From Zunongwangia pacifica (lineage in GTDB: Bacteria; Bacteroidota; Bacteroidia; Flavobacteriales; Flavobacteriaceae), in contig NZ_JAKHSK010000007.1 of assembly GCF_023499215.1 (NCBI RefSeq), positions 112,265 to 176,264 on the forward strand: a stretch of 64,000 nucleotides of DNA, written 5' to 3'. The position numbers and the translations under genes are program-made. Below are positions 1 to 8,793 of this stretch, piece by piece. The notes under the pieces were generated by a model, which was not told the DNA's origin, did not search any database, and was given only the letters and a program-made list of their open reading frames with translations. Each line of letters begins with the position of its first letter. The first letter of the stretch is position 1.

Positions 1-1
1 A

Positions 2-952
2 GAAAATTTCAGAATAAAATATCTTGGTAAAAAAGGTATTCTTAATAGCTTTTTTGCTGAATTTAAGAACGTTCCTAACGAACAGAAGAAAGATTTTGGA
101 CAAACGATTAATGAACTTAAAACTTCTGCTCAGGAAAAAGTAGACACTTTAAAAGATCGTTTAGAGAGCCTTGAAGAAGAAAAAGGGGTTTACGGTGATC
201 TTTCCAGACCATCAGAACCTTTAGAAATTGGTTCCCGTCATCCTATTTCAATAGTTAAAAATCAAATCATAGAGATTTTTTCCAATATCGGCTTCAATGT
301 ATCTGAAGGATCAGAGATCGAAGACGACTGGCATAATTTTACCGCATTAAACTTACCAGAGTATCACCCGGCAAGAGATATGCAGGATACGTTTTTTATC
401 CAAACTGATCCTGATATTTTGCTAAGAACGCATACCTCTTCGGTACAGGTTAGATATATGGAGAATAATACACCCCCAATCAGGACAATTTCTCCCGGTC
501 GGGTTTTTAGGAACGAAGCTATTTCTGCCCGTTCTCACTGTATTTTCCACCAGGTAGAAGGTCTGTATATTGATAAGAATGTCTCGTTTGCCGATTTAAA
601 ACAAACGCTTTTATATTTTACCAAACAGCTTTTTGGAAAGTCCAAAATTAGATTAAGACCTTCTTATTTCCCATTTACCGAACCTAGCGCCGAGCTGGAT
701 ATTTATTGGGGGCTGGAAACAGAAACTGATTACAGAATAACCAAGGGAACCGGTTGGCTGGAGATTTTAGGTTGCGGAATGGTAGATCCCAACGTACTTA
801 AAAATTGTAATATCGACCCTAAAGAATATTCTGGTTTCGCATTTGGTATGGGAATAGAGCGTATTGCGATGTTACTGTATCAAATTGGGGATATTCGTAT
901 GTTCTATGAGAACGATGTGCGATTCCTGGAGCAGTTTAAATCTTCAATATAA
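2..952 (+). CDS. pheS: Phenylalanyl-tRNA synthetase alpha subunit, 3' part
   Basis: The alpha subunit of PheRS charges tRNA-Phe in the cytoplasm as an alpha2beta2 enzyme. The gene is cut by the window start: the frame is open from base 2, giving about 316 of roughly 340 residues, so only the N-terminal coiled-coil start is missing. The class II synthetase core is clear. The segment [13 protein letters not shown] opens the catalytic domain, motif 2 lies around [20 protein letters not shown], and motif 3 is [17 protein letters not shown] near the C-terminus. An internal ATG at 380 is not the start, because PheS sequence continues upstream of it without a break. Two small genes follow on the same strand. 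The identification is secure. Confidence 0.97.
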   Translation, partial: ENFRIKYLGKKGILNSFFAEFKNVPNEQKKDFGQTINELKTSAQEKVDTLKDRLESLEEEKGVYGDLSRPSEPLEIGSRHPISIVKNQIIEIFSNIGFNVSEGSEIEDDWHNFTALNLPEYHPARDMQDTFFIQTDPDILLRTHTSSVQVRYMENNTPPIRTISPGRVFRNEAISARSHCIFHQVEGLYIDKNVSFADLKQTLLYFTKQLFGKSKIRLRPSYFPFTEPSAELDIYWGLETETDYRITKGTGWLEILGCGMVDPNVLKNCNIDPKEYSGFAFGMGIERIAMLLYQIGDIRMFYENDVRFLEQFKSSI

Positions 953-1028
953 TTCTGCAAAGGATTTTATGAGTTTGTTGAGATAACAGCAGCTTTTAAA
1001 ATACGAACTTAACGCAAAAATAGCCCTT

Positions 1029-1211
1029 ATGAAAAAGTCTGGTTTTATTATTCTTGCGGTAATCGTTTTAGGCATTGCGGCCTATTTAGCTATAGCTGTT
1101 TTAAAAATCACCATTGGTTTAATCGTATTGGCGATTGCGGCAGTAGTTTTGTTTGTGCTTTGGCATATGATTAAACATAAATGGGAGAAAAAATTTGAAA
1201 ACGAATCTTAA
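1029..1211 (+). CDS. Small membrane protein, hypothetical
   Basis: A 60-residue protein made almost entirely of two hydrophobic helices (about residues 5-24 and 27-46), followed by a basic and acidic tail (HMIKHKWEKKFENES). It starts at ATG after a 76-bp gap from pheS and ends 12 bp before the next gene, so it probably shares a transcript with that gene. I do not recognise a family. The composition and the close spacing to a conserved-looking neighbour support a real gene. Its role is unknown and its location is probably the inner membrane. Confidence 0.6.
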   Translation: MKKSGFIILAVIVLGIAAYLAIAVLKITIGLIVLAIAAVVLFVLWHMIKHKWEKKFENES

Positions 1212-1223
1212 AAAGATCGAATT

Positions 1224-1619
1224 TTGAAAAAGGATATAGAAATTCCTAAAGTCGAAAAAGTTCATGTTGCCGCGGTTAGGGAATTTAATAAAGAATTTCA
1301 GGCAGAGGAATGGAATGCATATATCATTAATAATAAGAATGTTTCTATTGAAATGATCCTGATCGTGGCCAAAGGTTACGATGGTGCCAAAGAAACATCG
1401 GTAATGCGCCATAAACTGGAAAAATTACCACCGCACTCTTTCGCAAAAATAGAATTTATTCAGGACGAAGTTTTAGGGCTTAATAACGAATATCAGGTAA
1501 CTTTTTTTGCTGAAAACAAGATGTTTGAAAAGACCTTTGTTTTTAAGAAAAACACCGTTAAACAGGAGAAACAAAAAGAGCTGCCGATAATACCCAAAAT
1601 GGGCATTTTAGCAGAATAA
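1224..1619 (+). CDS. Conserved hypothetical protein, TTG start
   Basis: A 131-residue soluble protein with no signal peptide or membrane helix. It alternates charged and hydrophobic strands, for example VEKVHVAAVREF and YQVTFFAENKMFEKTFVFKK, and looks like a small beta-rich domain. The only good in-frame start is TTG at 1224, 12 bp after the stop of the small membrane gene. The coding sequence reads cleanly from there, and no ATG lies nearby. As I recall, similar proteins in Flavobacteriia are sometimes mislabelled phenylalanyl-tRNA synthetase subunit alpha because of their position after pheS. Nothing in the sequence supports that function. A strong bidirectional terminator follows. Confidence 0.72.
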   Translation: MKKDIEIPKVEKVHVAAVREFNKEFQAEEWNAYIINNKNVSIEMILIVAKGYDGAKETSVMRHKLEKLPPHSFAKIEFIQDEVLGLNNEYQVTFFAENKMFEKTFVFKKNTVKQEKQKELPIIPKMGILAE

Positions 1620-1620
1620 A

Positions 1621-1660
1621 TTATACAAAAAAGCCTCTTTCCAGAGGCTTTTTTGTATAA
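1621..1660. terminator. Bidirectional intrinsic terminator
   Basis: A perfect 18-bp inverted repeat with a four-base loop. Its GC-rich core, GCCTCT/AGAGGC, is flanked by six A on the left and six T on the right. It lies between convergent genes (the plus-strand small gene ending at 1619 and the minus-strand lipoprotein ending at 1676) and can stop transcription from both sides. Confidence 0.9.
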
Positions 1661-1675
1661 TTTGGGGAATGATGA

Positions 1676-3340
1676 TTATCTAAGCTTGTTAGAAGTATCG
1701 ATATAGTTGCCAATTACCGTACTACCACTATTTTGTCTTACCTGTCCAAAAACATGGATCCTGGAGCCGTTTCCAACAAATTCTAAAGTAGATCCGCTAT
1801 TTAGATTTAAATTGCCATAAACGATAAGCGTTCCTTCAATCCTTAAAACAGAACCACTATTTATGTTAAGATCATGATTTCTTCCAAAAATCCCTACGGC
1901 CATGGCACCACGCATATTAAATGTTCCCTCGCTGTTAATGTTTACGCTATGTTGGATATTTATAGAACCACAAAAGGTCAACTCTCCTCCAACATTTAAA
2001 TTTTTAAGCGTTGCAGCACCACGATAAGCTAAAATATCGTTGCTATTCACATTTAAATTAGAACGGCCGGTGTAAAAATTGTAAGATTCACATTCAGCAA
2101 AATTGTCTCTTGCTTCTGGCTTACTCACTTTAATGATTTTTAATCCGCTGGTTCCAGAGGCTACAAAGATATAATCGCCATCAGATTGGATATAATTAGA
2201 AGAGCCTTCTAAATCTACAATACCTTCTTCTATAAGGGTATTATTTTCATCAAGTTTGGCAATTCCAAATCCGGCTCCGCCGTTGGCCATTAAAATAAAA
2301 TCTCCGGCAATAGAAACGGCGTTGGTCACCACATCTTCATTATCATATTCGGCATCAGGAAGAACCTGTATCGCTAATTGTTGCAAGGCATTTCCCGAGT
2401 TACTATCGTATATTCCTACACCGTTATGACCTTCAGAAACTAAAATAGCCTGATCTTTAAATGCAATGGTCCGTTTCGATTCACTGGCCAGATTAGGGGT
2501 GTTAATTCTATTTAAAACAGAAAGGTCGCCAGGATTATACATCGCAAGCCCTTCACTACCACTTAACACCGCTATTTTGTTATTTCCGTAAGCGATCGAT
2601 CTAAGATCGGGTACCGGCTGCTCTGCAATAGTTTCTAAACTTGCAGCATCATAAACGCCTAAAACACCGGTAGCACCGCTAACACCAATAATTTTATCAT
2701 CAAAACCTGTAATATCAACCGCTACATTCCCTTCAATAGGTTTTAATTGAAAGTTCTGTAAAAAGTTCCCGGCTGCAACGTTTACATACCCAAGGTTCGC
2801 ACGATATTCCAGATTTAAAAGTTCGTCTGTATTTACTGCGGAAGCAAAGTATAATCTGCCATTACTGAAATATGCTGCGGTAAAATCTACAATATCTGAA
2901 GTTACACGGCTGGTCACAAAAGGATTGGTCTTGTCTTCAATATTAATAATATCGATACCGCCAAGATAAGCTTCGCCTTCCATCATATAAGTGACGTAGG
3001 CATAATTTCCGTTGATTTTTACATGGCTCGCTCTAAGTGGTGTTCCATCTACAACTGGTGGGTCTACAGTAGCAATTTGCTCTAAAGCGATATTGCTTAC
3101 CTGTGGATCTTCGTCTTCAACAACTTGTTTTGAAAGGTTTGCTTTGATAGCCGTTATGGAAGAAATACTTAATACCCCTGCACCATTTCGGGTTAATACC
3201 GATTCTAAGGCACCGGCATCATTGTTAATTTCGAAATTTTCCTGAGTGTATTCGTTCTCATCAAAATCGTTGTTGCTGTCACTACATGAAATTAATAGGA
3301 TAGATAAGATTACCCATCCTACCAGTAATTTTTTACTCAT
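1676..3340 (-). CDS. LVIVD-type beta-propeller lipoprotein with repetitive C-terminal beta domain
   Basis: A 554-residue predicted lipoprotein. The N-terminus MSKKLLVGWVILSILLISCS is a lipoprotein signal with the lipobox Cys near residue 19. Residues about 100-405 contain repeated strands such as YAYVTYMMEGEAYLGGIDII, YIFVASGTSGLKIIKV and FILMANGGAGFGIAKL, typical of LVIVD/propeller proteins of Bacteroidota surfaces. Residues about 410-554 form a separate region with repeating NLNVNS, VNINSEGTF, LNINSGSVLRIEG and LNLNSGSTLEFVG units, reminiscent of a beta-helix. No catalytic motif is seen. It is probably attached to the outer membrane and may face outward. It stands alone, with a bidirectional terminator just downstream. 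The function is unknown. Confidence 0.8.
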   Translation of the reverse strand: MSKKLLVGWVILSILLISCSDSNNDFDENEYTQENFEINNDAGALESVLTRNGAGVLSISSITAIKANLSKQVVEDEDPQVSNIALEQIATVDPPVVDGTPLRASHVKINGNYAYVTYMMEGEAYLGGIDIINIEDKTNPFVTSRVTSDIVDFTAAYFSNGRLYFASAVNTDELLNLEYRANLGYVNVAAGNFLQNFQLKPIEGNVAVDITGFDDKIIGVSGATGVLGVYDAASLETIAEQPVPDLRSIAYGNNKIAVLSGSEGLAMYNPGDLSVLNRINTPNLASESKRTIAFKDQAILVSEGHNGVGIYDSNSGNALQQLAIQVLPDAEYDNEDVVTNAVSIAGDFILMANGGAGFGIAKLDENNTLIEEGIVDLEGSSNYIQSDGDYIFVASGTSGLKIIKVSKPEARDNFAECESYNFYTGRSNLNVNSNDILAYRGAATLKNLNVGGELTFCGSINIQHSVNINSEGTFNMRGAMAVGIFGRNHDLNINSGSVLRIEGTLIVYGNLNLNSGSTLEFVGNGSRIHVFGQVRQNSGSTVIGNYIDTSNKLR

Positions 3341-3465
3341 AGAAAGTTTTTTAAAGAGTTACTCTTAATTATGGTTCGCAATGTAGCTTAATAACCGACG
3401 TAGGTGTAAGATTTTTCGTTCATTCAACGGTTATAGGTGATAAGTGGTAATTATCTGTCTACTAA

Positions 3466-4461
3466 TTAATCTAGTTTGTCGGCAAGTTTTTTAAAGGTCT
3501 TTTTAGGGTTTTTCCCTTCATAAAGTATGGCGTAAACCGCATTGATAATGGGGGTTTTTGCTTTACGCTCTTTATTAATTTTATAAGCACTGTCTGTAGC
3601 GTAGTATCCTTCAGCAATCATGCTCATCTCCATTTGTGCACTTTTAACGGTGTAACCTTTACCAATCATATTCCCAAACATTCTGTTTCTACTAAACACC
3701 GAATATCCGGTTACTAAAAGGTCACCCAAATAAGCAGAATCGTTAATATTACGCTTCATTTTGTGTACTTTTTTAATGAATTTTTTCATCTCCCTAATCG
3801 CATTACTCATTAGTACACTCTGGAAGTTATCACCGTATCCAAGGCCGTGTGCAATCCCGGCGGCAATCGCGTAAATGTTTTTTAAAACCGCAGCATATTC
3901 AGTCCCAACAATATCGTCGCTGGTTTTACATTTAATATAATCACTGGATAAGAAACCGGCCAGCATTTTTGCTTTTTTCTCGTCGCTACAGGCAATTGTT
4001 AGATACGATAAACGCTCTAAAGCCACTTCTTCGGCATGGCATGGACCCGTAATTACCCCGATATTCTCAAAATCGATATTGTAAAATTTATTGAAGTGTT
4101 CTCCAACAATCAAACTACTTTCAGGAACAATTCCTTTTATGGCTGAAAATATAATTTTTCCTTCTAAAGAGACAGTAAGGTTGTCTAATTCAGATTTTAA
4201 AAATGCAGATGGAATAGCAAAAATCAATACATCGGCAGCATCAACAATTTCATTGATATCATTGCTAAGCCGAAGCTGATTGATATCAAACTCTACATCG
4301 CTTAGATAGCTAGGATTATGCTCGTGTCTTTTTAAGTGTTCAACGGCATAAATACTTCTCATGTACCAATGTACCTTTTCGATATTTTCGCTAAGCATTT
4401 TTACGATAGCGGTTGCCCAGCTACCTCCGCCAATAACAGCTATATTAGGAGTTGTACTCAT
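3466..4461 (-). CDS. gpsA: NAD(P)H-dependent glycerol-3-phosphate dehydrogenase
   Basis: GpsA reduces dihydroxyacetone phosphate to sn-glycerol 3-phosphate, the backbone for phospholipid synthesis, in the cytoplasm. The 331-residue protein has the Rossmann dinucleotide-binding motif IAVIGGGSWATAIVKML at residues 7-23. It also has the GPCHAEEVA segment and the conserved catalytic-lysine region YAAVLKNIYAIAAGIAHGLG around residues 189-208. Length matches the family. It stands apart from the next gene (nadD) by a 320-bp spacer with a hairpin, so it is probably transcribed on its own. Such proteins of Bacteroidota diverge from the E. coli enzyme, but the fold motifs are clear. Confidence 0.93.
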   Translation of the reverse strand: MSTTPNIAVIGGGSWATAIVKMLSENIEKVHWYMRSIYAVEHLKRHEHNPSYLSDVEFDINQLRLSNDINEIVDAADVLIFAIPSAFLKSELDNLTVSLEGKIIFSAIKGIVPESSLIVGEHFNKFYNIDFENIGVITGPCHAEEVALERLSYLTIACSDEKKAKMLAGFLSSDYIKCKTSDDIVGTEYAAVLKNIYAIAAGIAHGLGYGDNFQSVLMSNAIREMKKFIKKVHKMKRNINDSAYLGDLLVTGYSVFSRNRMFGNMIGKGYTVKSAQMEMSMIAEGYYATDSAYKINKERKAKTPIINAVYAILYEGKNPKKTFKKLADKLD

Positions 4462-4781
4462 GTGTTTGGTTTGTTGTACGTGTTACAAAAATAAAGATTA
4501 AATAGGGCTTTAAAATTTCTGATACCGCTATGGGGCTAAGTATGGCAAAATTTTAACACAAAATAGCGATCCTTAAAGACAATCTTAATAGAAAGGCCTA
4601 CGTTATTAGATTGTGCTTCTCCTAACCAGAGAAGATTTCTTAGTTTTTTTGGTTGGTTATTTAGTTTGAAAACCGCTTTGTATTAGAGATACAGGGCGGT
4701 TTTTTAATTACTAGCTTTTGTCGTAGCGCTTCTTGATTCTGGTAGCGAAGCGGGTCTAAATTCCAGCTTCTTCTTTTGATG
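4462..4781. other. Intergenic spacer of 320 bp between gpsA and nadD
   Basis: No open frame with protein-like composition was found on either strand. The stretch holds an intrinsic terminator-like hairpin (4669-4705). Near 4740-4765 there is a short degenerate sequence (GTAGCGAAGCGGGTCTAAAT) that resembles one at about 12285-12310 (GAAGCAAAGCGATCTAAAT), probably a small dispersed intergenic repeat. The 5' part should contain the gpsA promoter on the minus strand, but I see no convincing TAnnTTTG box. Confidence 0.5.
4669..4705. terminator. Intrinsic terminator-like hairpin downstream of nadD
   Basis: Inverted repeat AAAACCGC ... GCGGTTTT with an inner TGTAT/ATACA pair. Six T follow on the plus strand and four on the minus strand. 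It lies 77 bp past the nadD stop in the direction of nadD transcription and probably ends the yicC-gmk-nadD transcript. Confidence 0.65.
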
Positions 4782-5366
4782 CTATTTATAAAAATTGTTG
4801 TGAATCACGTAGTCCCAAACTTTAGCCGGTAACATAGGCTTTATAAACTTGCCTTCTTTTATCGAATTTCGAATAAAGGTTGCAGAAATTTCTATAACAG
4901 GCGCATCTACCCGATTTATTTTTGGATGATCTTTAAATTGATTTTCTACCTTTCCGCCAGATTTTCTTGGATAGACATACAACGTATGATTTTCTAAAAT
5001 CACTTCATAGTTTTTCCATTTATGAAAGGTCTTTAGGTTATCCTCTCCCATAATGAGGCAAAACTCATTTGTGGGATATTTTTCTTGCAGGTGCGCCAGG
5101 GTTTTTACCGTATAATTAGGCTGTTCTAATCTAAACTCTACGTCGCTGGGTTGTAAATGCTCAAATTCTTCACAGGCCATAAAAACCATTTCCAGGCGGT
5201 TATGGTTATCCAAAAGCGTACTTTTCTTTTTATGGGGATTATGCGGAGTTACGACCAGCCAGACTTCATCAAGATCTGAAAATTCGGCCATGTGATTTGC
5301 AATAATGACATGACCAATATGAATGGGGTTAAACGTCCCAAAGAAAAGTCCGATTTTTTTATTCAT
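4782..5366 (-). CDS. nadD: Nicotinate-nucleotide adenylyltransferase
   Basis: NadD adenylates nicotinate mononucleotide to deamido-NAD in the last steps of NAD synthesis. The 194-residue protein opens with KIGLFFGTFNPIHIGH, the nucleotidyltransferase phosphate-binding motif (GTFNPIHxGH). Near the end it carries ISATFIRNSIKEGK, the ISxTxIR signature. LIMGEDNLKTFHKWKN in the middle also fits NadD. The start overlaps the end of gmk by 8 bp, so the two are translationally coupled in a yicC-gmk-nadD operon, an order common in Bacteroidota. Length is normal and nothing is odd. Confidence 0.95.
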   Translation of the reverse strand: MNKKIGLFFGTFNPIHIGHVIIANHMAEFSDLDEVWLVVTPHNPHKKKSTLLDNHNRLEMVFMACEEFEHLQPSDVEFRLEQPNYTVKTLAHLQEKYPTNEFCLIMGEDNLKTFHKWKNYEVILENHTLYVYPRKSGGKVENQFKDHPKINRVDAPVIEISATFIRNSIKEGKFIKPMLPAKVWDYVIHNNFYK

Positions 5367-5940
5367 CTTCCTTTTTTATAAAATCTGAAACCAGATCGTG
5401 TGCTTCCTTTAAAGCAATTTCCAGATCGTTATTTTCGATAATAAAATCAAATTGCGGTGCGGTGGCAAGCTCGATACTGGCTTTGGCAACGCGCATATTG
5501 ATCTTGTCCATCGATTCGGTTTTGCGCTTTTTTAACCTGATTTTTAATTCTTCAATACTTGGTGGTTTTACAAAAACAGCCAGGGTTTTTTTAGGATAGA
5601 TCTTTTTTATATCTAATCCGCCAACCACATCAATATCAAAAATAACGTGCTTTCCTTTTTCCCAAATTCGCTCTACTTCAGCTTTTAGCGTTCCGTAGAA
5701 ATTATCGCGATAAACCTCTTCCCATTCCAGGAATTCGTCGTTTTTAATCTTCTTTTTAAAATCTTCCAAAGACAAAAAGTAATAATCCTTGCCGTCCACT
5801 TCATTAGGACGTGGATCACGGGAGGTCGCCGAGATCGAAAAATCAAGCTTTAAATCCTCCTGGGTTAAAAGATGTCTAACAATAGTTGTTTTGCCTGAAC
5901 CAGACGGAGCTGAAAATACAATTAGCTTCCCTTCTTTCAT
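5359..5940 (-). CDS. gmk: Guanylate kinase
   Basis: Guanylate kinase converts GMP to GDP with ATP in the cytoplasm. The P-loop APSGSGKTT lies at residues 11-19. The GMP-binding segment ISATSRDPRPNEVDGKDYYFLS lies around residues 35-57 and contains the conserved R-x-PR and G-x-DY residues. HVIFDIDVVGG is the Walker B-like strand. At 193 residues it is full length. It is 31 bp downstream of yicC and overlaps nadD by 8 bp, so it is the middle gene of the operon. Identification is certain. Confidence 0.97.
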   Translation of the reverse strand: MKEGKLIVFSAPSGSGKTTIVRHLLTQEDLKLDFSISATSRDPRPNEVDGKDYYFLSLEDFKKKIKNDEFLEWEEVYRDNFYGTLKAEVERIWEKGKHVIFDIDVVGGLDIKKIYPKKTLAVFVKPPSIEELKIRLKKRKTESMDKINMRVAKASIELATAPQFDFIIENNDLEIALKEAHDLVSDFIKKEDE

Positions 5941-5971
5941 GGTGCTACGCTTTAATTTGGTTTAAGTAGTG

Positions 5972-6844
5972 TTACAGAACGTTTAATACCTGCTCCTTAA
6001 TTTTTTCCAGCTCGTCTTTCATTTGTACTACAAGCTGTTGCATGGGTGCATAGTTGCTTTTACTGCCTATGGTATTAATCTCACGTCCCATTTCCTGGCC
6101 AATAAATCCTAATTTTCTACCGTTGCTATCTGCTGTATCCAGGGTTTCGTTAAAATAGGCGAGGTGATTTTTAAGCCGAACTTCTTCTTCGGTGATGTCG
6201 TATTTTTCGATATAGTACACCAATTCCTGTTCAAATCGGTTTTCGTCCACATTCTCCTTTAGATCCTCAATTCCTTTACGAAGCCGCTCCCGAACGCTAT
6301 CTACGCGTTCCGGATTAATTTTCATGATTTCATCCAACAAACTACCTATATTACTGGCGCGAAGTTTTAGATCTTTTTCTAAAGCAGCACCTTCAGCATT
6401 TCTAAATTCGTTAATTTCAGTAAGTGCTTCTTCTAAGGTTTTTTCTATTTCAGCAAACTCATTTTCGTCAATTTCCTCACGTTCCGTTTTTAACGCATCG
6501 GGTAAACGCATGGCAATTTCTAAAAGCTGGGCATCACTCTGGCTACCAATGCCTGGTAATTTAAGATCCATCATTTGTTTGATGTAAGCTTTTACAACCT
6601 CAGCATTTACAGATGCCGATGTTTCGTCACCAGATTGTTCTACATAAAGTGAGAAATCTACCTTGCCGCGTTTTAAAGCCGAAGAAATCGTATTACGCAT
6701 TACCAATTCTTTTTCACGATACTGCGAAGGAATTCTGGCATTTAGATCCAGATTTTTACTATTTAAAGATTTAATCTCTATGGTAATCTTTTTATTGGGA
6801 AGCTGTAGTACACTTTTCCCAAAACCTGTCATTGATTGAATCAT
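5972..6844 (-). CDS. yicC: YicC family protein (putative endoribonuclease)
   Basis: The 290-residue protein begins MIQSMTGFGKS, the diagnostic YicC N-terminus. It ends with the conserved DUF1732 region, where GFIGQEMGREINTIGSKSN carries the QE-REXNT-SK signature. The E. coli homologue is reported to act as an RNase that affects small RNA turnover. That activity is transferred by family, not seen here. The middle is a long charged helical region (residues about 120-230). It is the first gene of the operon with gmk and nadD. Confidence 0.93.
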   Translation of the reverse strand: MIQSMTGFGKSVLQLPNKKITIEIKSLNSKNLDLNARIPSQYREKELVMRNTISSALKRGKVDFSLYVEQSGDETSASVNAEVVKAYIKQMMDLKLPGIGSQSDAQLLEIAMRLPDALKTEREEIDENEFAEIEKTLEEALTEINEFRNAEGAALEKDLKLRASNIGSLLDEIMKINPERVDSVRERLRKGIEDLKENVDENRFEQELVYYIEKYDITEEEVRLKNHLAYFNETLDTADSNGRKLGFIGQEMGREINTIGSKSNYAPMQQLVVQMKDELEKIKEQVLNVL

Positions 6845-6937
6845 GCTTCATTTTTACGGTTGTGCAAAGATAATCAATTCTCAGGCAGCGCAAAGAGTAT
6901 GGAATAATTTAGCTGAAGAAAGGAACCTACAGGAACA

Positions 6938-7900
6938 CTAAAGGTGATTTTGGATAAATTGAAGCGCTCTTTCTTCCTGATAGTATATTTTTTTATGCTG
7001 AATAAAGCCCACATGTCCGCCATGTTTTGGGATTTCCAGATGCAGGAATGCAGATTTTTCGGCTATTTTCTTCGGAAATGAGGCTGAGGTTAAAAAAGTA
7101 TCATTTTCAGCATTTAAAAGAAGTGTTGGGATCTTGATATTGGATAAAAACTGAAGGCAACTGCATTTTTCGTAATATTCTGAAGCTGAAGCATACCCAT
7201 GCGCACGACTGGTATACAGCTCATCGATGGCTAATAAAGAATTACAAGCCGATATTTGCTGTTTTTCGAGTTCTTTTGGGAACGCCAGTTGCCGCTCAAA
7301 AAGCTGATCTTTTAAATTCTTCTCAAAACGCCTGGAGTACAATTTATTCTTAGGAAGATTTAAAGCTTCCAGGCTGGCACCAAGATCACAAGGCGTAGAA
7401 ACAGCGACAGCCACTTTTATTTGCGGTGGCAGCTGGTCGCGCTCGCCCAGATATTTTAATAAAAGATTGCCGCCAAGGCTAAAACCCACCAAAGCAATGT
7501 GTTCGTAGTTGTTTTTCCTGAAAATATGGTCTAGAACTTCTTCCAGATCTTCAGTCGCACCGGCATTGTAGCTGCGGTATAATCTATTTATTTCGCCGCT
7601 ACAACTTCTAAAATTCATTGCGCAGTAATCCCAGCTATTTTCAGTAAAAATTTTACCCATTCCCAACATATACGGTCGGTTGGCATTTCCTGCCAGTCCG
7701 TGCATGCTAATCACTAATTTTTTGGTTTGGTTTTTAGAAAAAGCCCAATCCAGATCTAAAAAATCACCATCGCTTAATTCTAAACGCTCCCGTTTTTCAG
7801 ATTTAAAATTCACTTTTCTAAGCGTTGCTGCATAGATCGTGGCGATATGCGCATTTTTAAAAAGAGGCGGAGCGGTATAATTACTTTGGATCACTGGCAT
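6938..7900 (-). CDS. YheT-type alpha/beta hydrolase
   Basis: A 320-residue alpha/beta-hydrolase of the YheT/ABHD1-3 family. The nucleophile elbow is GFSLGGN (Ser near residue 139). The oxyanion strand is VISMHGLAGNANRPYMLG, the acid is in LLNAENDTFL, and the histidine is in PKHGGHVGFI near the end. Members hydrolyse carboxylesters or lipids, but the substrate is not known. There is no signal peptide, so it acts in the cytoplasm. It is upstream of yicC by 93 bp on the same strand and may be co-transcribed. Confidence 0.88.
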   Translation of the reverse strand: MPVIQSNYTAPPLFKNAHIATIYAATLRKVNFKSEKRERLELSDGDFLDLDWAFSKNQTKKLVISMHGLAGNANRPYMLGMGKIFTENSWDYCAMNFRSCSGEINRLYRSYNAGATEDLEEVLDHIFRKNNYEHIALVGFSLGGNLLLKYLGERDQLPPQIKVAVAVSTPCDLGASLEALNLPKNKLYSRRFEKNLKDQLFERQLAFPKELEKQQISACNSLLAIDELYTSRAHGYASASEYYEKCSCLQFLSNIKIPTLLLNAENDTFLTSASFPKKIAEKSAFLHLEIPKHGGHVGFIQHKKIYYQEERALQFIQNHL

Positions 7901-8066
7901 GCGTCAAATTTCCGAAAAAAATTAATTATTAACCTGAGCTCGATTTAAGAAAATGCCGGATGCTGAGTGAAATCTTTGCAACAGGTTTTATATCGAAGCT
8001 TTCGTTTTGGTAGCATTTCGATACAGATTTTCTTGGAAAATCCATTCCATGACCAAAAATGACTGC

Positions 8067-8156
8067 AATAATCGAGATGAAATACTCCGTTCCCCCTTCC
8101 GAAATAAAAATAATTTTCTAATAAATGCCTCATGGACTTGTCTCGGGATAGTTTAC
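8067..8156 (+). repeat. Degenerate dispersed palindromic repeat, copy 1
   Basis: A roughly 90-bp intergenic sequence ending in ATTTTCTAATAAATGCCTCA, then TGGACTTGTCTCGGGATAGT. It aligns by eye with 37491-37600 and 51525-51645, all in the same orientation. The core is an imperfect hairpin (CCTCA / TGAGG around GGGCTTGCCC in the best copy). The 5' part shares ATAATCGAGAT-AAATACT with copy 2. It lies upstream of the thioesterase gene. An open frame of 72 codons on the minus strand runs through it but has no protein-like features. Confidence 0.6.
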
Positions 8157-8223
8157 TAATCATCGAATCTTGAAACTAATTATGCATGCATAACAAATAT
8201 TCGTAATTTAGCTTTTCTTAAAA

Positions 8224-8730
8224 ATGAAAAGGAGAGTTATGTATACCAAAGAATTTGAAATACGTTGGAGTGATATCGATGCCAACCGACACTTAGCCAA
8301 CACGGCTTACATTAATTTTATGAGTCACACCAGAATGGGGTTTTTAATGGAGAATGGTTTTGGCCAGAAAGATCTGGCAAAACATAATCTGGGCCCGGTG
8401 GTGTTTTATGAACACGTGTATTATTTTAGAGAAGTTTTTGCGGGAGAGCCGGTTAAAGTAAGCCTGGAATTAAAAGGGCTTTCTGAAGACGGAATGTATT
8501 TTGAATTTGTACATAATTTTTATGACAGCAAAGGAAGAAATTTTGCCAGCTGCGAAATGATGGGCGGTTGGATCGATCTGAAAGCAAGAAAGCTAACAGG
8601 TTTACCTTCAGAAATGATTGCAAATCTAAATAGCCTGCCCCATACAGAGGATTTTAAAAAGCTGACTAAAGAAGACACCAGAAAACACGGTAGAAAACCA
8701 AAGGATATCGATCCCGAGTTGCTAAAATAA
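8224..8730 (+). CDS. Acyl-CoA thioesterase (hotdog fold, 4HBT-like)
   Basis: A 168-residue single hotdog-domain protein. The N-terminal TKEFEIRWSDIDANRHLANTAYINFMS carries the classic 4-hydroxybenzoyl-CoA thioesterase signature (RWSDIDANRHLANTAY, with the catalytic Asp). The central strands V-Y-Y-F-R-E-V and the C-terminal FASCEMMGGWIDLKARKL fit the fold. It probably cleaves a fatty or aromatic acyl-CoA in the cytoplasm, with no clue to the substrate. The start may be ATG 8224 or ATG 8242 (MYTKEF). It is monocistronic, with a terminator shared with the convergent exporter gene. Confidence 0.87.
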   Translation: MKRRVMYTKEFEIRWSDIDANRHLANTAYINFMSHTRMGFLMENGFGQKDLAKHNLGPVVFYEHVYYFREVFAGEPVKVSLELKGLSEDGMYFEFVHNFYDSKGRNFASCEMMGGWIDLKARKLTGLPSEMIANLNSLPHTEDFKKLTKEDTRKHGRKPKDIDPELLK

Positions 8731-8769
8731 AGCAAGCTAAAATTGTCGATTTTCGACTTCTATTTTTAG

Positions 8770-8793
8770 AAACCCGGTTATGCCCGGGTTTTT
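8770..8793. terminator. Intrinsic terminator between convergent genes
   Basis: Stem AAACCCGG / CCGGGTTT with a six-base loop and a T run on the plus strand, placed 40 bp after the thioesterase stop. The loop contains the stop codon of the minus-strand EamA gene, so the hairpin overlaps the ends of both transcripts. Confidence 0.8.

Noticed and set aside
7945..8163. Minus-strand frame of 72 codons
   Set aside because: It runs through the dispersed repeat, and its composition (many His, Cys, Trp) is not protein-like. The same DNA recurs at two other intergenic places without an open frame.
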